A DNA stretch of 45,707 nucleotides from Candidatus Doudnabacteria bacterium (GCA_023246005.1 JAHFJG010000010.1:1-45707); one strand, 5' to 3'. Shown: positions 1-8,876, numbered from the stretch's first letter. Notes: generated by a model not told the origin, from the sequence alone. Program-made: numbers and translations.

Positions 1-318
1 GACGCTACGTTTAATTTGGGAATCCTAAGTTTGCAATGGCCGGCAATGACGATTTCTGCCAATGGTCACGCAGAAAAAACTTTCACAGTGAAAATTAACA
101 GCACATTCCCAGGCGGTTCGGACTATGTCATGACCAACATCTTTGGCAATACAGTCAATATTCAAGTTGCCCATGTCTTAGGAATATTCATAGCTCCGAA
201 AACTGGCGCGACATCCACGATTGCGTTTGTTCTAGCATCAGTTACGGTACTAGGTTTTGTTGGCTTCAAAAAACGCTTAGCAATTAAATTATTGTTAGCT
301 AAAGCAATCCATATTTAA
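1..318 (+). CDS. C-terminal end of a surface-anchored protein (5' partial)
   Basis: The frame is open from base 1, so the true start lies outside the window; 105 residues are visible. The visible part is a beta-rich extracellular-looking segment followed by a PKTGA motif (about residue 76), a hydrophobic stretch of about 17 residues and a KKR cluster. This order resembles a sortase-type LPxTG sorting signal. However, about 15 residues follow the basic cluster, which is longer than usual, so it may simply be a membrane anchor. It is probably an exported surface or wall protein of unknown function. A strong hairpin follows the stop codon. Confidence 0.6.
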   Translation, partial: DATFNLGILSLQWPAMTISANGHAEKTFTVKINSTFPGGSDYVMTNIFGNTVNIQVAHVLGIFIAPKTGATSTIAFVLASVTVLGFVGFKKRLAIKLLLAKAIHI

Positions 319-329
319 AAATAGACTTG

Positions 330-398
330 CAGCGCCTTGGGGATAAATCCTCACGCCAAAAGTATGGTGTGGGGATAAACCAAGGCGCTGTTTTGATT
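330..398 (+). terminator. Two-tier hairpin, likely terminator of the surface-protein gene
   Basis: An 11-bp perfect outer stem (330-340 with 380-390, CAGCGCCTTGG / CCAAGGCGCTG) encloses a second 6-bp stem (352-357 with 366-371, one G-U pair). A TTTTGATTTG tract follows. Both sides of the internal loop carry GGATAAA. The internal structure is more elaborate than a plain rho-independent terminator. Confidence 0.6.
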
Positions 399-473
399 TG
401 CCCCTATAATCTTTGAAATTTGCAGAGCGATTGTTTGTTGTTTATGATGTAGGTAACAAACATATTTCAAACA

Positions 474-503
474 AAAACCGAACAATTTGTCGGTTTTATT
501 TTT
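474..503 (+). terminator. Short hairpin with T tract just upstream of galE
   Basis: AAAACCGA (474-481) pairs with TCGGTTTT (490-497) across an 8-nt loop and is followed by ATTTTT. It lies only 10-16 nt before the galE ATG. It could be a second terminator for the upstream gene or an attenuator. A TTTAAT at about 501-506 may serve as the galE -10 box. Confidence 0.45.
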
Positions 504-512
504 AATACCACC

Positions 513-1532
513 ATGTCTAATGCCGGAAAAATTTTAATTACCGGAGGCGCTGGGTACATTGGCTCTCATACGGTGAAGCTCTTGCAAGAGCAGGGGATGG
601 ATGTTTTGGCGCTTGATAATTTGTCCACTGGACACGCGGATAGCGTTAACTGCCCTTTAATCGTAGGGGATTTGTCTGATAAAAATTTACTTGGAAAAAT
701 ATTTTCTGATTACCAAATCGATGCCGTGATTCATTTTGCCGGTTCTTTGATTGTCGAAGAATCTGTATCGTTCCCGCAGAAATATTTTGAAAATAATGTT
801 GCCAATGGTTTGAATTTGCTAGACGCCATGGTCAAACGGGGTGTAAATAAAATTATTGACTCGTCTTCTGCAGCGGTTTATGGGGAGCCGCACTACATGC
901 CGATTGACGAAGATCATCCCCGGAAGCCAGTCAATCCTTATGGTGAAAGTAAATTAGTTTTTGAGAAAATTTTGCGGTGGTATGCGCAAGCCTTTGGATT
1001 GTCTTCAGTCAGCTTGCGTTACTTCAACGCTGCCGGTGCCAGTCTAGACGCAAGTTTAGGAGAAGACCATCCAGTCGAGACTCATTTGATTCCAAAAGTT
1101 TTGCGAGTCGCGGCTAGACAGGAAGAAGTTCTAAAAATTTTTGGGAATGATTATCCAACGCCGGACGGCACATGCATCCGTGATTACATTCATGTTGTTG
1201 ATTTGGCGCAAGCGCATTTTTTATCCTTAAATAAATTGAATCAAGATTCAGGCTGCTTTAGCTACAACGTTGGAACTGGCAAGGGTCGATCCGTCGGTGA
1301 AGTCGTCAATGCAGCCATGGAGGTAACACATAAAATGATCCCGATTGAATATGCGCCAAGACGCGCTGGGGATCCGGCTATTTTAGTGGCAGACGCAGAA
1401 AAAATCAAAAACGAATTAGGTTTTGAAGCCAAATATTCTGATTTGGAAATCATAATGAAAACCGCCTGGGCGTGGCATCAGAAGCTTTTGGATAACCATA
1501 AATATAAACAGCAAGAATTACAGATGCACTAA
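513..1532 (+). CDS. galE: UDP-glucose 4-epimerase
   Basis: Interconverts UDP-glucose and UDP-galactose (or the N-acetyl forms) in the cytoplasm, supplying sugars for surface polysaccharide. The 339-residue length is normal for the family. The extended-SDR signature is complete: the NAD-binding loop GGAGYIGSH at residues 11-19, the SSSAAVYG segment at 117-124 with the catalytic Ser, and the YGESK motif with Tyr143 and Lys147. The start at ATG 513 puts the Rossmann loop at the usual distance from the N-terminus. There is no Shine-Dalgarno. It is a single transcription unit between a hairpin upstream and a terminator at 1533. UDP-GlcNAc or UDP-glucuronate epimerases are close relatives, so the exact substrate is inferred. 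Confidence 0.93.
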   Translation: MSNAGKILITGGAGYIGSHTVKLLQEQGMDVLALDNLSTGHADSVNCPLIVGDLSDKNLLGKIFSDYQIDAVIHFAGSLIVEESVSFPQKYFENNVANGLNLLDAMVKRGVNKIIDSSSAAVYGEPHYMPIDEDHPRKPVNPYGESKLVFEKILRWYAQAFGLSSVSLRYFNAAGASLDASLGEDHPVETHLIPKVLRVAARQEEVLKIFGNDYPTPDGTCIRDYIHVVDLAQAHFLSLNKLNQDSGCFSYNVGTGKGRSVGEVVNAAMEVTHKMIPIEYAPRRAGDPAILVADAEKIKNELGFEAKYSDLEIIMKTAWAWHQKLLDNHKYKQQELQMH

Positions 1533-1556
1533 AAATCGCCTAAATGGCGATTTTTT
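1533..1556 (+). terminator. Terminator of galE
   Basis: AAATCGCC (1533-1540) pairs with GGCGATTT (1546-1553) across loop TAAAT, followed by a T run. The T run merges into the -10 box of the next gene. Confidence 0.8.
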
Positions 1557-1558
1557 GA

Positions 1559-1564
1559 TATGAT
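1559..1564 (+). promoter_or_regulatory. -10 box TATGAT for leaderless transporter gene
   Basis: TATGAT lies 7 nt before ATG 1572, so transcription would start at or next to the start codon. No Shine-Dalgarno fits in between. Confidence 0.65.
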
Positions 1565-1571
1565 TTAAACT

Positions 1572-2483
1572 ATGCATTGGTTTTTTATTGCCTTGATTTC
1601 TCCTTTTTTATGGAGTATTTCAAATCATATTGACAAATACCTTATAGGAGGATATTTAAAGAAAATCAAATTTACCTCTTTTGTGATTACGACCTCAATT
1701 TTCACCGCGGTTTTCGCATTAGGGATTTTTGCATTCAAGCCGTCGGTTATTCATATTCAATTCGATTATTTTTTATTGCTGATTTTAGACGGCATTTTTT
1801 CCGCAATTTATTTATTTCCTTATTATCAGGCACTGGTTTACGAAGAGGCTTCGATTGTGGTTCCCATGTTTCAAATGATTCCGATTTTGGGATTTATCTT
1901 GGGTTTTATTTTTCTTGGAGAACATTTAAAGCTTGAACAAATTTTAGCAGGAATAATAATTATTTCTGGCGCCTTGGGTTTGTCATTGGAGTTAAATGAA
2001 AGAATTCGTCTTAAGAGCAAAGTTTTTTTTCTTATGCTTGTTTCTTCGCTGATTGTTTCATTCGGGGTTTTGATTTATAAGTTTGTCGCTCTGCATACGG
2101 GATTTTGGACTGCGATTTTTTGGCAGCAAATTGGCATCGTCTTGACAGCTTTAAGCCTGATGATTGTCCCGGACTATCGGGAAAATTTTATGGAAATGGT
2201 TTTAAGGCAGAATTCGACTTTTCTGATCTGGGAAGGAATTAATGAGATTGTGTCTCAATCTGCTGCATTGATCTTTGGTTACTCTTATCTGCTGGCTCCA
2301 ATTGCTTTAGTCCAGCTCGTAGGCTCAGTTCAGCCATTGTTTGTACTAATATTAGGAATTGGTGTAAGTATCTTTCCTGCTAAATTTTTTCCAGAAGACA
2401 TTTCACGCAAATTTCTTATACAGAAAGTCATGTTTATTTGCTTAATTTTATTTGGAAGCTACTTGCTGTTCAGAAATTTGTAA
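1572..2483 (+). CDS. EamA/DMT-family membrane transporter
   Basis: Integral membrane protein of 303 residues with about ten hydrophobic segments in two repeated halves, the usual layout of drug/metabolite (EamA) transporters. The N-terminal segment FFIALISPFLWSISNHIDKY and the mid-protein IIIISGALGLSLEL match the style of the family. Such proteins export or import small metabolites across the cytoplasmic membrane; the substrate cannot be read from the sequence. It is probably leaderless, with a -10 at 1559. It is followed after 50 nt by a glycosyltransferase, so a role in envelope sugar metabolism is possible but unproven. Confidence 0.8.
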   Translation: MHWFFIALISPFLWSISNHIDKYLIGGYLKKIKFTSFVITTSIFTAVFALGIFAFKPSVIHIQFDYFLLLILDGIFSAIYLFPYYQALVYEEASIVVPMFQMIPILGFILGFIFLGEHLKLEQILAGIIIISGALGLSLELNERIRLKSKVFFLMLVSSLIVSFGVLIYKFVALHTGFWTAIFWQQIGIVLTALSLMIVPDYRENFMEMVLRQNSTFLIWEGINEIVSQSAALIFGYSYLLAPIALVQLVGSVQPLFVLILGIGVSIFPAKFFPEDISRKFLIQKVMFICLILFGSYLLFRNL

Positions 2484-2500
2484 AAATTGTTCGAATTTGG

Positions 2501-2518
2501 TATAATCTTCTATATTAT
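2501..2518 (+). promoter_or_regulatory. Putative -10 boxes upstream of the GT2/S8 operon
   Basis: TATAAT at 2501-2506 and TATTAT at 2513-2518 lie 29 and 17 nt before ATG 2536. Either could drive the glycosyltransferase gene. A TTG codon at 2518 is in frame and would be an alternative start close to the first box. Confidence 0.5.
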
Positions 2519-2535
2519 TGAACTTAGAAACCAAT

Positions 2536-3267
2536 ATGTCTGACACAATCAAACTTTCCGTTATCATTCCGGCGTACAACGAAGAAAAGCGCATTGAAAA
2601 AACTTTACTGGACGTAGATGGTTATTTAGAAAAGCAAAATTATAGCTATGAAATCATAGTTGTAGACAATAATAGTAACGATCACACCTTCGAAATCGTT
2701 AAAAAATTAGAGACCACATCTGTCCAAAACGCAAAAGTCATAAATCAAACGATTCAGGGCAAGGGCGCTGCGGTGAAGTTGGGAGTAGAACAGGCCTTGG
2801 GCCAATACATTATGTTTATGGATGCGGACGATGCCACGCCGATTTCCGAAATTGAAAAATTTTGGCCTTATTTAGAACAAGGCATTGAAGTTGTGATTGG
2901 CGATCGATATCTGGATATGACGCATCAGGCCAAGCAGCCATGGTATCGGACAATTCTTTCCAGGGGAAGCAACTTGTTGATCCAGATTGTTTTGATTCCT
3001 CATATTCATGACACTCAAGCCGGTTTCAAGGCATTCAACGGAATTGCTGCAAAAGAAATATTTAAGCTCATCACAATTTACGGTTGGGCGTTTGATATGG
3101 AGTTGTTGGCAGTCGCCTTGAAATTGAGTTTCCGAATCAAGCCTGTGTCAATCATCCGCGAGGAACGCGGCGGCAGCACGGTCCCAGCCTCGGCATTTCT
3201 ACAATCACTCCGCGATTTATTCATAATCAAGTGGAATTCTTTAAGAGGGAAATATTCCGCTAAATGA
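2536..3267 (+). CDS. Family 2 glycosyltransferase (ALG5/dolichyl-phosphate-sugar-synthase type)
   Basis: 243-residue GT-A enzyme. The nucleotide-sugar fold begins with SVIIPAYNEEKRIEKTL near residue 8. The divalent-metal motif appears as DADDATP, and a conserved TQAGFKAF segment lies in the C-terminal half, as in enzymes that move glucose or mannose onto polyprenyl phosphate. The likely role is making a lipid-linked sugar donor at the inner face of the membrane for cell-surface glycosylation. ATG 2536 was chosen over in-frame TTG 2518 because the extra six residues are not typical. The stop overlaps the next gene's start (ATGA), suggesting translational coupling. The acceptor is inferred from family resemblance only. 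Confidence 0.85.
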   Translation: MSDTIKLSVIIPAYNEEKRIEKTLLDVDGYLEKQNYSYEIIVVDNNSNDHTFEIVKKLETTSVQNAKVINQTIQGKGAAVKLGVEQALGQYIMFMDADDATPISEIEKFWPYLEQGIEVVIGDRYLDMTHQAKQPWYRTILSRGSNLLIQIVLIPHIHDTQAGFKAFNGIAAKEIFKLITIYGWAFDMELLAVALKLSFRIKPVSIIREERGGSTVPASAFLQSLRDLFIIKWNSLRGKYSAK

Positions 3268-5081
3268 TACAAAATTTTCGGTTAACTTATCCAAAAATTC
3301 TTTTCGGCATTTTGATGCCAGTTTTTTTATTTATTTTTGCTCCGCACCGCCTCCAAACCGAGTTCCGGCTCCGAGCTCTGGATATAACAACTACCGATCC
3401 GTTTTTCACCTCCAAGGATACTGATCCGGACAAGCAGTGGTATTTGCCGAAAACAAAAATTCTCGATGCTTGGGGATATAGCAAAGGATCAAATAACGTG
3501 ACAGTGGCGATTATTGATACTGGTATTCACGCCAGTCATATCGAATTGAATGATGGCCGCGTAATCAGCGGTTTCAACACAATAACCAATCAGGCGATTC
3601 CGGCTAGCTCCGATTCGGACGATAATGGGCATGGCACTGCTGTTGCCGGAGTTATCGGCGCCATTCCCAATAACGGCAAAGGGATTGTTGGAATTAACTG
3701 GAATATTAAACTGATGCCAATTAAAGCTTTGGCAGCAGATGGGACTGGCGATATATCGACAGTTGCTGCGGGAATCGTTTGGGCCGCCGATCATGGCGCG
3801 AATATTATCAATTTAAGCTTAGGCGGCGAAGGGTTTCCAGCAGACATAAATTTAAGCGCTGCCATTACTTACGCTTTCCAGCATAATGTTTTAGTTGTGG
3901 CAGCAGCAGGTAATGATAATGCTGATCAAGGATTGAATTTGGACGTTGCTCCTGTTTATCCAATTTGCGCGGATAATGGTCAAAATATGGTATTAGGCGT
4001 CACAGCTACCGATGTCAATGATCAAAAAGCTAATTTTTCTGATTTTGGGCATAATTGCGTGGACATTTCAGCGCCAGGCAAACGAATTTTAACTACGGCA
4101 TTTATACCATCTGATCCTTCGAACAACGTGCTTATTTATGGTTCTGGAACTTCAATGGCCGCGCCAGTTGTTTCAGGCATTGCCGCGTTAGTTAAATCTG
4201 TTAATCCGAATTATACGAATGTTGATTTGGAGAACGTATTAATGAAAACCGCTGATAACATTGATCCTTTGAATCAAACTGCTTGTTCGGGCGGCAATTG
4301 CAATGGTTTTCTGGGCAGCGGACGGGTTAATGCTCTTCGGGGCATAGTGCCTCAGCCGATTCTAAACGGCAGTTTAGTTCGGGAAGCATTAAGCGGAAAT
4401 ATTTATTCTGTTTCAAATAATACGAAACGTTTGGTTTCTAGTTTCGTCATGAATCAACGCGGACTTGATCCAAATAAAATAATAAATGATACGCATGGCC
4501 AATTGGCAAATTTTATTTTAGGCTCTGCTTTGCCGCCGCTTGATGGGACATTAATTAAAGTCCCCGACGACCCAGAAGTTTATATTATTCTCCAAGAATT
4601 GAAACACCCCCTGACATATCTCGTTTTTATATCTAGAGGATTAAAGTTTTCCGATATTAAGATTGTATCTCAAACAGATATCAATTCTTACGCTGAAGGA
4701 GATTGGTATTGGCCGCCGGATGACACAACAGTCTTGATTAAGGGTAATCCTTTAGTTTTTGTCATGAATCAGCAAGTCGCCAAGCCAGTGACTTATTTTG
4801 TTTTCATCCAGCGGCATTTGTCATTTAATAAAATTATCTCAGTAAGCCTTGATGAGTTTCTTCATCTGCCAAGGTCTACGGATATTTATTGGTTAGCTCC
4901 TGTAGACGGGACATTGGTTAAATCAGATACTGCTTCAGCGGTTTATATCATACAAAATGGAACCAAGGTCTTGTTGTCCGCTCAAGCTTTTTTTGCACGT
5001 GGCTATAGTTTTAGGAATGTTAAAACTTTGCCTGAATCGGAAATTGCGGTCATAGCACCGGGCGGCATAATAGGGTCCTAA
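3264..5081 (+). CDS. Exported S8 (subtilisin-like) serine protease with C-terminal repeats
   Basis: 605 residues. An N-terminal hydrophobic segment (about 11-27) probably exports the protein. The catalytic triad of the subtilase family is intact: Asp85 (IIDTG), His123 (NGHGT) and Ser297 (GTSMAAP), with the oxyanion Asn217 in AAGND. After the protease domain (to about residue 362) come four or five repeats of about 50 residues with a recurring pattern of GTLxK, VYxI, then VF..RxLSF..I. The same repeat forms the C-terminal half of the next protein, so the two probably bind the same wall or surface ligand. It is coupled to the upstream glycosyltransferase by a 4-nt overlap. The substrate is unknown. 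Confidence 0.9.
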   Translation: MIQNFRLTYPKILFGILMPVFLFIFAPHRLQTEFRLRALDITTTDPFFTSKDTDPDKQWYLPKTKILDAWGYSKGSNNVTVAIIDTGIHASHIELNDGRVISGFNTITNQAIPASSDSDDNGHGTAVAGVIGAIPNNGKGIVGINWNIKLMPIKALAADGTGDISTVAAGIVWAADHGANIINLSLGGEGFPADINLSAAITYAFQHNVLVVAAAGNDNADQGLNLDVAPVYPICADNGQNMVLGVTATDVNDQKANFSDFGHNCVDISAPGKRILTTAFIPSDPSNNVLIYGSGTSMAAPVVSGIAALVKSVNPNYTNVDLENVLMKTADNIDPLNQTACSGGNCNGFLGSGRVNALRGIVPQPILNGSLVREALSGNIYSVSNNTKRLVSSFVMNQRGLDPNKIINDTHGQLANFILGSALPPLDGTLIKVPDDPEVYIILQELKHPLTYLVFISRGLKFSDIKIVSQTDINSYAEGDWYWPPDDTTVLIKGNPLVFVMNQQVAKPVTYFVFIQRHLSFNKIISVSLDEFLHLPRSTDIYWLAPVDGTLVKSDTASAVYIIQNGTKVLLSAQAFFARGYSFRNVKTLPESEIAVIAPGGIIGS

Positions 5082-5083
5082 AA

Positions 5084-6811
5084 ATGAAACCAACACTGTC
5101 GACAATTTGTTTGCTGATTTTGTTCGCAGAATTAGTCCCTAACTTATCTTCCTTTGCACTAGCGCAAGGTTCAATTGACTCGGCGTTTAATCCGAGTCTG
5201 ATTATTCCAGATTCAGCGTTTGCGGATGTCGGAACATTTGGCACCGCGGCCGGAATTCAGAAATTTTTGGAGTTAAAAAATTCGGCGCTGGCTAATACCA
5301 CTCCTGATTTTTTGGCTAAGTTAAAAGAGCCGGACACTTTGACTAAAGTTGCCTTAGAAGATTCGGAGCCAAACTTGACCAGGCTTAGAACAGCGGCCGA
5401 ATTGATTTATGATTCTGGGACCAAATGGGGACTTAACCCCCAAGTGCTTTTGGTCATGCTTCAGAAGGAACAAAGCTTGATTACAGGAACCTTTAGTTCT
5501 GATAGCAGTTTGCAGACAGCGCTTGATAGAGCAGTTGGTTTTGGCTGTCCGGACGATCAGCCGTGCGGCAATATTTTTATTGGTTTTTATCGGCAATTAT
5601 TCGGTAGCTTTGATTATAGCGGCAGCCGATGGCTGGGCACATCAGCTTCTCTGATCAAATCATTTAATGCTCAAATCGATGGCGTGCGCGTCGGTCGAGG
5701 ACCTGCAGTGAATAGTTTAAACCAAACGTTTGGCAGTCCAATCATTCGGACTGCGAGAAAAGGGGACACAGTTATCTTTGATAATACTTTAGGCGGGTAT
5801 GAGGGTGTAACGCCGCAGCAGACTGTGACTTTGGGCAATTTTGCTACGACTGCTTTGTATCGTTACACGCCGCATGTGTTTAATGGCAATTATAATTTTT
5901 GGAAATTTTATACAGCCTGGTTTAAATACCCCAACGGGACAATTGTTCAAAAAATTGCCGATACGGCCCAGTACGTGATTGACAATGGCACGAAGCGGCT
6001 GTTTTCCAGTTTTGTCGCAAGCCAGCGCAAGCTTAATCTGACAAATATAATTACAGTTTCCCAAACTGAATTTGATTCTTATCTTACTGAAAAACCACTC
6101 ACCCCGCTTGAAGGGACTTTGATTAAGGGCGATATTGATCCCACCGTGTATTTAGTTGCTGATTCCAGCGTTCATCCAATTTCAGGTCCAGTGTTTGCTC
6201 AACGCAAACTTTCATTTAAGAAAGTCATAACTATTCAGAAGGCAGAAGTTGCATCATACGATCAAGGCAGCTTCGTCGCCCCAGTCAGTGGGACTTTGAT
6301 TTTGGGTTTAACCGATCCGACTGTGTATATTATTGATGACGGATTCAAGCGGCCGATTTCTGCCGACATCTTTAAAGTCCGCAAACTTTCGTTTAGGAAG
6401 CTTATGAAACTTTCTGACGCCGAAATAACCAGTATCCCAATCGGTCCTTATTTGACCCCGCCGGAAAAAACCGCATTTAAAACCAAAACTGATTCATTGG
6501 TTTGGTGGTATCAGGACAATTTAAAACATACGGTATCAGCATTTGTCTTTAAACAAAGAGGAATAAGAAATTTTCCTTTGCTGACTTTGTCTGACGCGGA
6601 AGTCACGAATATTCCAACAGGTAACCCGCTGGCGCCGATTGATGGAACAGTTTTCAAGGGTGACCAGTCAGCCGCGATTTATAAAATGATCAGTGGATCC
6701 AAGCGCATGTTTACAGCAGCCTCTTACAAGAAAGCTAGATATCCGAAAGCTACCATTTTGCCGCAAGTTGAAGTTGATCAGTATCAGCCCGGAGATGATA
6801 TTGTCAAATAG
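5084..6811 (+). CDS. Exported lysozyme-like (putative muralytic) protein with the same C-terminal repeats
   Basis: 575 residues with a signal peptide (about 1-27, ending near ALAQ). Residues about 100-285 resemble lysozyme-fold exoproteins of Patescibacteria and Actinobacteria. The helix NPQVLLVMLQKEQSLIT carries a candidate catalytic Glu129, and the domain ends in ALYRYTPHVFNGNYNFWK. Residues about 290-570 contain five copies of the roughly 50-residue repeat also present in the S8 protease two bases upstream. I infer a peptidoglycan-cleaving or wall-binding protein acting outside the cell. Enzymatic activity is not proven, because the domain is a distant relative of known transglycosylases. 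A gap of only 2 nt to the protease gene indicates one operon. Confidence 0.72.
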   Translation: MKPTLSTICLLILFAELVPNLSSFALAQGSIDSAFNPSLIIPDSAFADVGTFGTAAGIQKFLELKNSALANTTPDFLAKLKEPDTLTKVALEDSEPNLTRLRTAAELIYDSGTKWGLNPQVLLVMLQKEQSLITGTFSSDSSLQTALDRAVGFGCPDDQPCGNIFIGFYRQLFGSFDYSGSRWLGTSASLIKSFNAQIDGVRVGRGPAVNSLNQTFGSPIIRTARKGDTVIFDNTLGGYEGVTPQQTVTLGNFATTALYRYTPHVFNGNYNFWKFYTAWFKYPNGTIVQKIADTAQYVIDNGTKRLFSSFVASQRKLNLTNIITVSQTEFDSYLTEKPLTPLEGTLIKGDIDPTVYLVADSSVHPISGPVFAQRKLSFKKVITIQKAEVASYDQGSFVAPVSGTLILGLTDPTVYIIDDGFKRPISADIFKVRKLSFRKLMKLSDAEITSIPIGPYLTPPEKTAFKTKTDSLVWWYQDNLKHTVSAFVFKQRGIRNFPLLTLSDAEVTNIPTGNPLAPIDGTVFKGDQSAAIYKMISGSKRMFTAASYKKARYPKATILPQVEVDQYQPGDDIVK

Positions 6812-6816
6812 TGTAG

Positions 6817-6822
6817 TATAAT
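6817..6822 (+). promoter_or_regulatory. -10 box TATAAT for leaderless ABC transporter operon
   Basis: Perfect TATAAT 8 nt before ATG 6831. No Shine-Dalgarno is present. Confidence 0.65.
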
Positions 6823-6830
6823 GATTGGAC

Positions 6831-7751
6831 ATGGAAAATATTATTGAGGTGAAAAATTTAGCCAAGAAATACGGCAGCTTCACAGCAGTAGACGGAATCA
6901 ATTTCTCCGTCCAGGCCGGTGAGGTTTTTGGCATTCTGGGTCCCAATGGCGCAGGCAAGACCACCACCCTCGAAATGATTGAAGGCTTAAAGCCCATGAC
7001 TTCTGGAGAAGCAGTTTTGGATGGCCACAATGTCAGTCGCGAAACCAGGCTGGTCAAATCCTTGATTGGGGTTCAACTGCAGTCGTCTTCGTTTTTTGAT
7101 GCTTTGAATCTTAAAGAACTTTTGGAAATTTTTGCGTCTTTGTACAACCGCAAGGTTGATGCCATGGAATTATTGCGAGAAGTCCAGCTGGACGAAAAAT
7201 GGAAAGCACAGGTTAAAGAGCTTTCCGGCGGACAGAAGCAGAGATTTTCTATTGCCGCGGCTTTGGTCAATGATCCCAAGGTTTTATTTCTAGACGAACC
7301 GACCACTGGCCTTGACCCGCAAGCGCGCCGAAATTTGTGGGATTTGGTCACATTGATAAACAAGAAAGGCAAAACTGTTGTGCTTACAACTCATTATATG
7401 GATGAAGCCGAAGTTTTGTGCGACCGGATTGCAGTTATGGATCACGCGCACATTGTGGCTATGGACACGACGGAAAATTTACTCAAAATGCCCGGACTGT
7501 CTACGATTGCGCGTTTTCGAGTAGACAAGCCTTTAGTTGATGGAGCGCGGTTAAAAACTTTGACTGGCGTTACCGAAGTTGAACACGAGGATCACACTTA
7601 TCGACTCACAACTGATAATTCGGAAGCGACTTTGGCTGATTTGTTTAAGTTCGGCCGAGAAGCGGGATTTAAATTACTTGATTTGCAGCTGCATCAGCCG
7701 ACATTGGAAGACGTGTTTTTAAAGTTAACTGGTCACGCTTTAAGGGACTAA
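6831..7751 (+). CDS. ABC transporter ATP-binding protein (DrrA/CcmA type)
   Basis: 306-residue ATPase with all nucleotide-binding motifs: Walker A GPNGAGKTT, signature LSGGQKQR, Walker B LFLDEPTTGLD, and the H-loop TTHYMDEAE. The C-terminal extension of about 90 residues is typical of the DrrA-like subfamily that pairs with ABC-2 permeases. It powers export through the next gene's membrane protein, one base downstream. The start at ATG 6831 is preferred to in-frame TTG 6825, because TATAAT at 6817 then gives the leaderless spacing seen across the window. The exported compound (drug, lipid or polysaccharide) cannot be told from the sequence. Confidence 0.92.
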   Translation: MENIIEVKNLAKKYGSFTAVDGINFSVQAGEVFGILGPNGAGKTTTLEMIEGLKPMTSGEAVLDGHNVSRETRLVKSLIGVQLQSSSFFDALNLKELLEIFASLYNRKVDAMELLREVQLDEKWKAQVKELSGGQKQRFSIAAALVNDPKVLFLDEPTTGLDPQARRNLWDLVTLINKKGKTVVLTTHYMDEAEVLCDRIAVMDHAHIVAMDTTENLLKMPGLSTIARFRVDKPLVDGARLKTLTGVTEVEHEDHTYRLTTDNSEATLADLFKFGREAGFKLLDLQLHQPTLEDVFLKLTGHALRD

Positions 7752-7752
7752 T

Positions 7753-8835
7753 ATGCGCACCCTTGCAATACTAACTTGGTCAGCCATCAAAATGTTTGCC
7801 AGAAATAAGCAAGCTTTGTTTTTCACATTCTTTTTTCCGATTTTACTAATGACGGTTCTTGGGCTGATCAACTTTGATAAAACCTCCAAGATTGACGTTG
7901 GATTAGTCCTTACTGGCCCGCCCAACCAAGCTACGGCGCAGTTTGTCGGGGCGTTGAAAAAAATTGACTTCTTTACGATCCACGAAGGCATCGAAACCGA
8001 CGAACGCCAGGCGTTAGTAGACGATAAGCGAGCCGCGGTGTTTATTATTCCATGGAGTTTGATCCCTGGGCCATCCAAAGTCACAGTGGTCAGCAACGTC
8101 GGCAACCCGCAGGGAGCGGCCACAGCGTTAAATATCATCAGTGGAATGCTGGATAAAACAGCGTTGAGCATCACGGGCGCCAGCAATTTTTTCAACGTCA
8201 TCAACGAAGAAGTAAACACTCATCACTTAAAGTATATTGATTTCTTGCTGCCTGGGCTGATCGCGCTGTCCGTTATGCAAATGTCAGTTTTCTCCGTGGC
8301 TTTCTTATTCGTCAATTACAAAGAAAAAGGAGTGCTGAAACGATTGATTGCCACGCCAATGCTGCCATCGATTTTTGTCACTTCCAACGTTATTACCCGA
8401 ATGATTGTGACTTTATTGCAAACTACATTATTTATTGCGCTCGGCGTGTTTATTTTTCATGCTCACGTTATCGGCTCGTATTGGTTGATTTTTTTAATCG
8501 CGGTTTTGGGCAGTATTATGTTCTTGGGATTGGGCTTTACCATATCGGGCATTGCTTCCACTGTGGAATCAGTTCCGCCGCTGGCTAACCTTATAGTCTT
8601 CCCAATGTTATTTTTGGGTGGCACGTTTTTTCCGGTTGATTCATTCCCAGCGTGGCTGGGACACATTGCCAAATATTTGCCTTTGACTTTTTTCTCTGAC
8701 GCCATGCGTTCGGTCATGACCAAAGGTTATACGATTTCGCAAATTTCAAACGATTTGTTATGGATGTTTGGCTGGGCTATAGTCATGGTTGTCCTGGCCA
8801 ACATTACGTTTGGGTTTGAAGAGAAAAGACAATAG
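7753..8835 (+). CDS. ABC-2 type transporter permease
   Basis: 360-residue membrane partner of the ATPase. One N-terminal transmembrane segment (about 20-37) is followed by an extracytoplasmic domain of about 130 residues. Five transmembrane helices follow from about residue 160 on, including the ABC-2 signature region ending LPLTFFSDAMRSVMTKG. This layout matches DrrB/YhgE-type exporters. The gene starts one base after the ATPase stop and is followed by a terminator, so the two form a two-gene unit. The large extracytoplasmic loop suggests interaction with something outside the membrane. Confidence 0.9.
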   Translation: MRTLAILTWSAIKMFARNKQALFFTFFFPILLMTVLGLINFDKTSKIDVGLVLTGPPNQATAQFVGALKKIDFFTIHEGIETDERQALVDDKRAAVFIIPWSLIPGPSKVTVVSNVGNPQGAATALNIISGMLDKTALSITGASNFFNVINEEVNTHHLKYIDFLLPGLIALSVMQMSVFSVAFLFVNYKEKGVLKRLIATPMLPSIFVTSNVITRMIVTLLQTTLFIALGVFIFHAHVIGSYWLIFLIAVLGSIMFLGLGFTISGIASTVESVPPLANLIVFPMLFLGGTFFPVDSFPAWLGHIAKYLPLTFFSDAMRSVMTKGYTISQISNDLLWMFGWAIVMVVLANITFGFEEKRQ

Positions 8836-8876
8836 AGAGCAATTTCTAATTGACCTAATTGGTCTAATTTTTAAGC

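Noticed and set aside
7740-8219. 159-codon minus-strand open frame
   Set aside because: Antisense to the ABC permease, no recognisable domain, no promoter or ribosome site.
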